Source: Armillaria gallica (lineage: Eukaryota; Basidiomycota; Agaricomycetes; Agaricales; Physalacriaceae). From it: a stretch of DNA of 64,000 bases. The notes beneath the pieces are model-generated. The model was not told the origin of the DNA, made no database searches, and saw only the letters and a list, made by a program, of their open reading frames with translations. The position numbers and the translations under genes are program-made. Every line of letters begins with the position of its first letter. Positions within the stretch are counted from its first letter, which is position 1. Positions 55,762 to 64,000 of this stretch are shown piece by piece. The DNA lies in contig JBANDB010000013.1 of assembly GCA_037576215.1 (NCBI GenBank), positions 2,294,001 through 2,358,000 of the forward strand. The letters run 5' to 3'.

Positions 55762-56347
55762 TGTAAGACCCGAACTTCAATCAAAGGTGAATAGATCGGC
55801 TGTATCGCGTTCGTACAGTCACCGTCTAGCCCTTGTGATGATTGACGCCCAAGACTCACTTTAGGAGCTCTTAGCAGAGAGGAAAGGAGTGTGTTCGGTA
55901 TGAATAAACTTTAGCTCAAAGCTAAGGAAATACAGGCTTTGAGTAAGCTACTTATATAGTAAAGTGAGGGTCTGTAAATGGTCCTAAGGAGTGGCTACCG
56001 TGTTAGAAAGTGAATAAGCCACATACACGATAGCCGAGAAATAAGGCGTGCTTAGCACGTATAAGTGCACGGTAGCCGATACTAACCCAGGATAACCGAG
56101 TGTAGCATGCGGTTATCGAGACTAACGCGTATCTAGTGGCGCGCGGTCGTCACACTGCTGCATCGTGTCGGTGCACGGGTCGTTGATACCCCTTGGTCGA
56201 GTACACGTCGACCGAGCTGTGACGTGATAGCGATGTGAAGATTTATGAAGACTCTCCGGGAGTCGCGGGTCTAAAGATTGTGGTGAGTCATCTTATCTTA
56301 TCTGTCGAAGATAAGATAAGATGTGGAAAAATGAATAAATCGTAACA
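55762..56347 (-). repeat. 5' LTR of the chromovirus
   Basis: 586 bp. In element sense it holds the U3 GATA-repeat hairpin (56289-56323), a TATA box TATATAAG (55958-55951) and the predicted RNA start near 55925. Confidence 0.9.
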
Positions 56348-56352
56348 TTTAG

Positions 56353-59323
56353 AAGCTTTTGAATTGGCGCAAAAGACAGGGCTTTCTGAGTGGATAGATG
56401 GTCCAAATCCTTAGCAAAAGTATCGCTAGATCCTCCATAGGGACTACAATCAAGCTCATAGTCATTCCGAACCTGCACCTTCGCCAGTATAGATTCCAGA
56501 TTTTGTTGATGAAAAATATGTATCGCTGAATAAATGATACAATGAGCTTGCTTTGGTAATTTATTATGCAAGCTTACGATCTTTCTTAAAGATAACAATC
56601 TGCTCTTCTGTAGCAACTTTTTGCCATTTAGATGAGGGAATATCCTTTGGTTGATTGTCCGCCCTACGCTCTGCAATACATCATTTAGATATTGAGATAA
56701 TGAAATGCGGCAGTGTACTCACTTTTGCAAACGAGGCACATTTGGTGATCTTCAACCTCCAGATTGTGTTTCTTCACATTAGATCTACTGCGCTTTTGTG
56801 TAGAACCTTTGCTCCCATCATTGTTTCGAACCTGCAGAATATATTCTGTAAAGAGGTATCAATATGTGATTAAATAAACGCATAATCTGAAACCTACTGT
56901 GTTTGCCCTGAGGATCTGCAATGTGTGGTCTTCCTCCTAAAGGCCATTCCATCTTCTCTAGCGCACCAATGTTGAGAGGAATTGTCCGACCCATTTCTTC
57001 AGCCAGGGTATAAAACCTTTCTTCAACCTTTTCAATATCGCAGTTACTGTATGGTGCAAAACAGTTGAGATCATTGGTATTCCAGCATTGACCTATTTGC
57101 TCTTCTGTCATGTCTTCCACAGAAACGTTAGATTTTGACCCAATTATAATGTCGCTGCCAGACCATCCTGGCCCTAGATTCCATGATTCTGCAGCAACAC
57201 GTGTGCCTTCCAGTTCCATGGAGAATGCACTGAGGAGCAGGTCTCTGTCATAGTGCACAAAATATTGAGGAGGGAATTGCTGGATAATACCGTTGATCCA
57301 TTGCATAAGAGAGCGAATGCTGTGGTTGAAATGATCCTTAGGAGCTAGGAAACTGCCACTGTCACCGAGATATGTGGCTTGTTCTGTATAATGCCTTCCG
57401 ATTGACGGTTGATGCATACTAAAAAAGAGATTGAGCAATTGTATATTAGTCTAATAATGACTGGAAAGACGTACCCATGTCGGCGCCATTCTGTGGGTAG
57501 TTTCAAAAGTGTTGCCTTTAAGGGATCACGTGCTCTTTCTGTTCTGCGCTTTTCTTTCCCCTTGCCATCCGATTGCAATTGTCATTCCTTCTTATCTCGT
57601 TTTTGACAAACATGACATGGGTCTGGAGGATACGGTAATGCAGCAAATGCCACGGTAGATTCTCCATTTAGTGTGACTTGAGGAGGATAGAGAATCATGG
57701 TGATGCGAGTATAGATTGATTTGTCTGTCTGAAAGGGCCCGTATTGAGGCAACCCTCCACCATGCATGTGTAGCCCTGAAAAATAGAGAGTGGAGAACTC
57801 CTCGAGCACCCAAACAATACCGAACTCTGTCAGACAAAAACACTCCTCTGGTACGTCAGGATGGGGGCACGTGAGGTTGGTCATGGCTGTAGGAATCACC
57901 GGATGATCACCACCATCACCATGATTTCCGCCATATTTCCCAATGTTTTTTCTAAGGTTCTTCATTCCTTCCTGCTCAGTTTCATCTACTTCTGGGAAAA
58001 GGTTAGGTAGGGTTGTAGCTTAAAATATATGCAGTACCTTCATGTGCTGGCATTGACTCATCAACTGTAGTATCCATTGATGTTTGACTATCTATATATC
58101 CAATTAGAAGAGATATCTTTAAGCAGTTGATGAACTCACCTCGTTGCGAAGATGCAAAGTTCGTCTGCGATGCAGGCCAGCAGTTATTCACAGAAGTGCT
58201 GAAGCCCTCATAGTGTTTGAATCCTCCCGTCTTAGGGTAATTTGCAAGGTCTGCCCACTGCTCCATGATTTCAGGTGTGTTGGGTGCTCCTTTGCATAAT
58301 CCCTCGTTAGCAGTACGAACAGCGAGCTAAAGACCAATAAGTCATCTATAACAACAAGAGTAACAGCAGTCATATTTCATTGACACGCTGGCGCAACACA
58401 TTCTCATAGTCCTTTTCCTTTATTCTGTCTGCTTTGTTCGACCGGTGAGGTGCCTCCAACCTGTGTGCTTCCTGGAAACTTGTATTGAGGTGATATGCGC
58501 GCTGAGCATTTCTGACATGAAACTCAGAACGGAAGCTACGCTCAAGGGCAATGCCCCCATGATATTCTCCATCCTCTAAAACAGCTTTTGTATCTGACAT
58601 TAAATGGTCCTCGCCATAAACGTCCATTTGAAGGTCTTTAAAGTGCCCTAGTACTGGTGCCGTAAATTCTTGCCTGATTCAAGAAGACTTAAATCAATGA
58701 AAAACAAGCGGTGGCAAGTAGACATACTTTGAGCGACTCCATGATTTTACTATGTCTTTGCTGTCCCCATCCTCTTCTTTTCCGTACTTGTCATGAAAAA
58801 CCAGAAAGTCATTGAGGCTGGGCCGCAGAGCTGGCATACCTGGGAAGAATTCAGACCGTTAAACTGGGAAGAGAAACTGTAACAAACCTTTGGCAGCGGC
58901 TTCTTGCAAGCTACAGAATGATGAGAGCTGGGCTCCATGAGCAAACATTTGATGAAGGTCGGCCACATCGATACTAGCAACAATTACAAATATTGTCCCA
59001 TGACCTTTAGGAACTCCAGAGTGTGACGGAGTCGTGTAAAGATCAGGAAACTCCGGGCTACGATTTTCAAGTTCCAGCTTTGTCCACACCCAGGAGATTG
59101 TTCTCAGCTGACGGTAAGAAGGGACAGCAGGCGTTGTTGGAACTGGATGAGCTTGGGCTTGCCGAGCTGCGTGCAACCTTGCCCTCTTCTGGGGTAAATG
59201 GTGTTTATGACGAGGGAGTGAGTTGTAACTGGAGTTGCTATCTCTGCCAGAGTTGATACCGCTGTAACTGGAGTTGCTATCACTGCTGGAGTCGTTGCTG
59301 AAGTCGCTGGAGTCGCTTGCCAT
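56353..59323 (-). pseudogene. Large unknown gene, 5' part; possible DSBH/dioxygenase-like segment
   Basis: Start MASDSSDFSND at 59323 (an upstream in-frame ATG at 59407 is also open), with a Ser-rich N-terminus. The exon chain has GT...AG introns of about 50 nt: 59323-58888, 58839-58728, 58673-58385, 58326-58140, 58091-58038, 57991-57475, 57418-56898, 56845 to about 56721, and about 56670 to the insertion point. With the 3' part this gives about 1,400 codons. Visible: HGTIFVIVASIDVADLHQMF, MPALRPSLNDFLVFHDKYG, YHGGIALERSFRSEFHVRNA, and TLYFSGLHMHGGGLPQYGP followed by YTRITMILYPP. The last pair resembles the closing His...Arg half of a double-stranded beta-helix oxygenase; that is a guess. A TGA at 57584-57582 interrupts exon 57991-57475 in frame. 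Otherwise splicing is clean. Confidence 0.55.
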
Positions 59324-60449
59324 TGTAGTTGTAAGATAGGCTATGAATAGGAGGAGAGCCGGGTCAACTTGAGATCCGTGTCTTATGTATATAGACATGG
59401 ATGACAATCATGATGCCCATGACGCAATCTCCGGTACTTCAGACGAACTTGAACCGGCAATGGCGTCATCTCGTCAGAACTTGAAGAACGTCTCACAAAC
59501 CCCGGGTAAAATTTCAGTCTCCAAATAGCGTTGAATTCCATTGCACTTCAGCTATATTAATGTCCGCTGGGGTATCCTACCTTTATCCTACCTCTTCCCC
59601 CCCCTTCACCTTGTTTCTGAAGCTTCATCCTAAGGGCCTCCCTCAAAAAAGTCTTCACGTTGAAAAAAAGGTTTGCCCATGTCGGCATGTCAGTGTACTC
59701 ATTGAAAAAAAGGTCTTCATATTCGTTAGTGACAGATCAAACTGTGAGAAGGGTGAATACCGAGTATCGGCAACAACGGAAATGGCGTACAACACCTTGC
59801 TCGCTAGAGGATTGTTGTCCTCAGCTAAACCTCGAATGCCCACCTACCAACCAAGAGTCCTGCCCTGTGCCTTGCCATACAGATCATTCTCTTACTGATC
59901 TTGTACCTCCTAGCACCTCGCCACAAAAAGTGCTCGTCCTGGCCCATACCGATGACTTCACCAGCTGCAGATAAAGCTTAGATGTGAGAGTAGACAGTCT
60001 TGGATCACTCACTTTTGCCGAAGACTCGTTCACCATCAGAACCATAATCCATGGAACTATGCCTTTGCCGAACGAGAGGAATTGTGTGGGTGTAGGCAAG
60101 GATCATTGCCTCTCATGTTTTCCCTCCCCCTCGTACACCACACTGTCGTCAGACCCGAGCTTGCTTGCGGGACGAAGATACACTGTCTCGGTGCAAAAAA
60201 AGGGATCCTTTCCATGAGACAATGTTGTGCCGTTGTTGGCGTCAAAGGCTCTACCACTTCTTGTGAGCAGGACACTAAATTCCACATGTCAGCAAGGAAT
60301 TAAAAGTAAAGATAAAAGTGACTGACCACCCAATTCTTAGATCCAGGTCAAACGAGGCAGCTTGATGAGAAGCAGGTATGACTAGGGAAATGGTTCAGCA
60401 TTAGCCATCCGTAATGGCAGGGAAATGCGAGCAAACGTACCTCGCAAGA
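59324..60449. other. No recognisable gene
   Basis: Contains the promoter side of the large minus-strand gene (TATATA near 59390 on the minus strand). Short frames at 59560-60300 show no known domain. Normal CpG content. Confidence 0.4.
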
Positions 60450-61060
60450 ACCTAAAATCGTCGTCCTGTTCCACTCTGGGTCGTCATGATGCTGGGAATA
60501 GGATCATCAAGATACCGCCTACCACACACGGTCAGTCTCCAGAAAAAAATCAGTGAGAGTAAGGTACTCACATGCGATACATGGATGTGTTGCTTTCCAA
60601 ACTCCTTCCCAAGACTCTGCAGCAGTGCTCTTAACACGTCCTTCCCAGCTGAGAACGTGCTAGTAGTGACGCTCCTTCGAACACTGGTTGTGGCCTCCAT
60701 GAAGATCAGCCTCCTTCACTGGCTTGGAATGCCTCAACAACGTTCTTCGAGGATTCGAATGTGCCTTTGATGTTCATTTGCGTCACGGATTGGACGTCCA
60801 CAGGTGATATTGAGGGATGGCATCCAGACACCGTGTCCAGCGTTGTAGAGGGCGATGCGGATGGGTTGGCCTTGGTAGTGGGCATGGTTTGTGGCATTGA
60901 TATTCACGGTGCCATAGGTCGATATCGGGAATGAAGCCTGAGGCGGCAGTCCCGTCAGCAGTGTTGATATCGTCTGAGAGAGCCTTGAGAGAGTCCACAC
61001 CGAGCGACGAGGGCAATGTCGTAGCCTTCCTTAGCGAAGAGATGACTGGGGATGGTGAGA
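60450..61060 (-). pseudogene. Short-chain dehydrogenase/reductase pseudogene
   Basis: Fragments of one SDR in order on the minus strand but in shifting frames: FAKEGYDIALVAR (after an acceptor near 61040), VDSLKALSDDINTADGTAA, FPISTYGTVNINA, PIRIALYNAGHGVWMPSLNIT (the NAG motif of SDRs), DVQSVTQMNIKGTF, then FMEATTSVRRSVTTSTFSAGKDVLRALLQ-type core with LGKEFGKQHIHVSHV. In typical SDRs the catalytic Ser and YxxxK lie around the TT/TSxFSAGK part; here the Tyr is replaced by Phe. At least three frameshifts make it a pseudogene. No N-terminal TGxxxGxG was found. Confidence 0.65.
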
Positions 61061-61838
61061 TATCATAGGTGAAAGGGAAGCAGAAGTCAAGGACACGTAT
61101 GTCGCGCGTTTCTGAGTGTGCGAGAGGAGTGAAATCGTACTCGCTCGCTCCAGTCAATTCCCGAATTCCCCAGTGGAAACAGGCACCACCATCGAACTCC
61201 TCAGTACTGAAAATGGAGTTAGGAGTCCGGTGGTGGTCGTACAGACAACGGTGGGCCCGGGATAGGGCAGGGATGGGGATTGGGGGTCATCGTGGCATCA
61301 GCGATGATAGCGACATCAGAGGTGGGGATGGCTTTGAGGATCGTGTCCCCCCATGTCGAAAATGGGAGACGCACAAGAGTTACAGAAGTTCGGGGGACTG
61401 AAACGGGCGGTAGGAGCCCATGTTGACGTGGGGCTGGGGTGGCAGCAGCGGGGCCGTCTCCAGTCATATTGTGGTCATTGTGGTGTCGTCCATCGCGTAC
61501 GTGGGAGTACTATCGATGCCCAAACAATCGTCGCCGTCGTTGCTGTTGTTGGACGTCGGGGTCCCTTTCTTCGTCCCGCCCTCCCGCCTGTACACTTCTC
61601 TCCCCATTACGTGTCCCAACCCGCCTCCACTCTATCCCACAACCCATCCATATCCTATGAGACATCCCTCCTTCGTTCTCAAACATCCTCCACTTCTCCT
61701 GTCGTCGTCGTCGCCACCGTCCTGTTCCTTGATGTCATTGGTGAGCTCATTTTTCTTCGTTGTGCTTCCCTGGCCTTCAGATAGCCACCGATCTTGAATC
61801 CCCTGATTGACTCAGGGTTGCAGATGAGTGCGAATCCA
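61061..61838. other. No convincing gene
   Basis: Open frames on both strands are short and mutually overlapping, with simple Pro/Ser-rich composition. Possibly decayed 5' sequence of the SDR relic or 3' sequence of the small gene at 61839-62450. Confidence 0.35.
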
Positions 61839-62450
61839 CTACGCAACGCCGATTGACGCCGATGTTGATGTACGGGGTACGGGATAGCCGGGATGGGTAT
61901 GGGGCTTGTCATCGTGGGAGCATTCCGTGCATCCACGACCTTGCTCAGCAGGAATCGATACGTCATGCATGAAATCGGGATTCCAGTTTGACGGAGTCAT
62001 CATTTTCTTTGGCGGAGGTGTGATAGTCTTCGACTCTCGAGGGAGAATCGGTGCCGCATTAAGTGAGGGTACGGGTGAAGTAGCACTGTGAAATGAAGGC
62101 TAGCGTAAGACCAAGTAATCTTGCATGCATGAAAACTCACATTGGACCTGCGGGGGACACCCACACTGACATAGAGCTCCTTCCCTTCAATGCAATTTCG
62201 CTCACCACCGGGCAAAATTTTCTGAAATTCGATCTTGATTTTGAGCTCTTGCACGGTTGGAAAAGTGGGCTGAAAAGAAAGGTAAATATCATCTAAATCA
62301 ATGATGATTTTAGACTCACAAATTGGTTAAACCATCCAGTTGCTTGGGGACGTGCTGGAATCGCCTTGGATAGTCGAGAATGCAGGTTGGGGGACGAAAG
62401 GAGAGGTCAAGGACAAAGCAGCAACTTGAACTCGAAGCTGAACTTGTCAT
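61839..62450 (-). CDS. Small hypothetical gene, probably multi-exon
   Basis: Coding-looking exons on the minus strand: 62450 to about 62320 (MTSSASSSSCCFVLDLSFRP, then PPTCILDYPRRFQHVPKQLD) with a GTGAGT donor; 62269 to about 62145 (FPTVQELKIKIEFQKILPGG, RNCIEGKELYVSVGVPRRSN) with donor GTGAGT and acceptor near 62102; then an exon with SATSPVPSLNAAPILP, KKMMTPSNWNPDFMHDV and EQGRGCTECSHDD to TAG 61839. The phase of the first join does not fit the simplest splice, so it may be slightly decayed. Family unknown. Confidence 0.35.
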
Positions 62451-62484
62451 GCCTCTCCTCGACTTGACTTCTCCATCTCTTATT

Positions 62485-62640
62485 TGATCCTGCAATGCAA
62501 CTCGGCCTCACGAATTTTCTCTAGTAAACCCGTGGCTTCTTTCATCTCTGCGTTGAGACTCGCGAGGATGTGTTCTTCATTGTGGAAGAGTTGCAGGATC
62601 TCCTCAGCCTGTTCTGGAGTTGTGAAAGGGTTTTGACCCA
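62485..62640 (-). CDS. Helical coding-looking fragment, unknown
   Basis: Open minus-strand stretch with amphipathic helices (LLAALNLLGQNPFTTPEQAE, then NAEMKEATGLLEKIREAELH) ending at a stop near 62485. It may be the last exon of a gene whose upstream part near 62690-62830 is in other frames. No domain recognised. Confidence 0.3.
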
Positions 62641-62793
62641 GCAGATTGAGCGCTGCTAGCAGATCTGGCAGGATATTTGAGGGATACTGCTCGCCATGGG
62701 GTGCCCATCTCGGAAAAGACGACTGGCATGGTAGGGGTTTTGAGGCATCGATAAAGGCCAGAAATCGTTCTGAAATCAGCAGGTGAATTATCT

Positions 62794-62865
62794 GACATCG
62801 CGTCAGACAATCCGAGTTCGTTTTGCATCACGCAAAACGTTGCCCCCGCACTGACATCGCGTCAA
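62794..62865. promoter_or_regulatory. Cluster of palindromic motifs
   Basis: Two copies of TGACATCGCGTCA (62794-62806 and 62853-62865, 59 bp apart) flank a hairpin CGTTTTGC...GCAAAACG (62820-62840). TGAC...GTCA dyads resemble bZIP half-sites. Function unknown. Confidence 0.35.
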
Positions 62866-63089
62866 TGCACCCTGCCAAGACTCGAAGATGGCTTGAAGTA
62901 GAGAGACTGAGACAGAAAGAACGGGCAGAAATGAGACGAAGAGGACTGACGGATGAGAGATAATCGAAGGTAGCTAATCAGCACTGAAGTCAGAAGGTGC
63001 ACATGATGCACATGATGCCTCGGCGTATTCCGACATTGGGATTTACTTTTGGTCTAAGTCTTAATGCCGGGCTCTCGTCACCTTCAAAT

Positions 63090-64000
63090 CTAATTTGTTT
63101 GCTGGGTCGTGCTTCAACTACACGCTTGTGTATCCGACTATCGAGGTAAGTTTATGTTCTCTATGTTTTCTTATTCTCTCTTCTAAATCCCCTTGCCCCT
63201 CAACCAGTTTGTACAACATTTGCAACCAAATGGTGAAGGTCCCGGGCTGTACCTCAAGCACAAATTATGAGAGTATTTTGTGTGGCCAATACACAAGACA
63301 TGCATTGGCAGGTACATAAGGAATTTTACACGAGACATGCATCTTTTCTGCCCATACTGTAGAACAGGGAACTTATGGATCATTAAGGTATGTATACCTA
63401 CTTTGAACACAGTTTGGCCCCCTAAGATCATCTATTCTGTCTTATAGCACAATGTCATTCACACCTGAGCTACGGCTTGCTGACCTCACTAAGTTTTCTT
63501 ACAAGTACAAAGGTATGCAGGCTAAAACTATTATTTGTCAACGCTGTTCTGATATGTTTACAGGAAATTTAAGCGTAAATGATGGTCGCATTGGGACTTG
63601 TATGGAAGAGGAACATGTTTTCATTACCACCCCTAACAATACGTTCATTCCCCATCCTCCAAATACATGCCAAGTGCATCTGTACGAAGGTGGCTGATTT
63701 GGACATCATGATCCCACTCGTGTTCCTCAATTTTTCAACGAAAGATTTTGCCACTTTCCTGTCATTCCTCGTCAGCCTGCTGTTTATGATCTGTCCCATC
63801 CATATCATCAATGGATCGATACAATCTGGTATGATGTTGCCGAAAATGATGTTGTGTTCTCCCACGGATGTGTTTCTCACATCGGTCTACTATACGAAAG
63901 TGTTCATGGACGGTTCAAACATGTGTTACAATATATTACTGGACGTTGTTCTCTTGTGCAGAAAAGACAGAAATTTTCTGATGGGTTTTGAGAGTTTCTT
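63090..64000 (+). pseudogene. Partial unknown gene running off the window, with TGA stops
   Basis: Exon-like pieces: LRLADLTKFSYKYK (about 63467-63510), an intron with GTATGC donor and TTTACAG acceptor (about 63511-63563), then an exon from 63564 with GRIGTCMEEEHVFIT, DPTRVPQFFNERFCHFPV, QPAVYDLSHPYHQWIDTIW and SHIGLLYESVHGRFKHVLQ. The last exon contains two in-frame TGA (after YEGG near 63695 and after SDGF near 63989), both at likely CGA positions. I recall similar multi-copy proteins of unknown function in Agaricomycetes but cannot name the family. Confidence 0.45.

Larger units (their letters stand above)
46925..56347 (-). mobile_element. Chromovirus (Ty3/gypsy with chromodomain), complete and apparently young
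   Basis: 9,423 bp, flanked by TTTAG (46920-46924 and 56348-56352). The 586 bp LTRs (46925-47510, 55762-56347) look identical over their length. All frames are open: a 317-codon ORF ahead of Gag, Gag with a zinc knuckle, and Pol with protease, RT, RNase H, integrase and a C-terminal chromodomain. A polypurine tract AAGGGGGGG abuts the 3' LTR (47511-47522). The primer-binding site is complementary to the predicted RNA start. Identical LTRs and intact frames suggest a recent, possibly active copy. It interrupts a large unknown host gene. Confidence 0.92.

Overview
The window looks like transposon-rich chromosomal DNA of a basidiomycete, probably an Agaricomycete. The clues are genes with many introns of about 50 bp (GT...AG), a HET-type gene of agaric style, a Plavaka-like transposase, a fungal chromovirus, and lineage-specific genes of unknown function. 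No rRNA, complete tRNA, CRISPR array or bacterial feature was seen. Most of the 64 kb consists of mobile elements inserted into host genes and into each other.

Left part (2.2-22.9 kb): one HET-domain-like gene (+ strand) is cut into three pieces. A 12.5 kb Ty3/gypsy element (3236-15771, 887 bp LTRs) sits in one codon-aligned position, and a 5.9 kb Ty1/copia element (16256-22138, minus strand, TSD GGAAC) sits in a second. Both flanks are in frame across both insertions. The gypsy element is decayed, and its eight in-frame stops are all TGA. Between integrase and 3' LTR it carries about 3.6 kb of antisense, intron-containing, gene-like sequence. The copia element is intact except for one TGA between its gag-protease and pol parts.

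Middle (22.9-42.2 kb): a CpG-poor, AT-rich block of old DNA transposons. It holds a pogo/Tigger-type element (24152-27201, TA target site), an old copy of the 887 bp LTR split by a hAT element (29905-37580, 8 bp TSD), an unclassified repeat family nested inside the hAT (29924-33489, with a second copy at 38708-40584), and a Plavaka-type transposase relic (40585-42170). CpG returns abruptly near 42.17 kb.

Right part (42.2-64 kb): two adjacent minus-strand genes of unknown function, one of about 1,400 codons (59323 to 45145) and one of about 500 codons (44888 to 43011). The larger is interrupted by a complete, apparently young chromovirus (46925-56347, 586 bp LTRs that look identical, TSD TTTAG). 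This element has an overprinted membrane-type ORF ahead of Gag, a primer-binding site complementary to its own predicted RNA 5' end (Tf1/sushi-type self-priming), and a pair of similar hairpins downstream of Pol. Beyond lie an SDR pseudogene, small hypothetical coding pieces and a partial decayed gene that runs off the end.

Across the window, premature stops in otherwise readable frames are nearly always TGA where a CGA arginine codon is plausible. This points to C-to-T decay, probably at methylated CpG.
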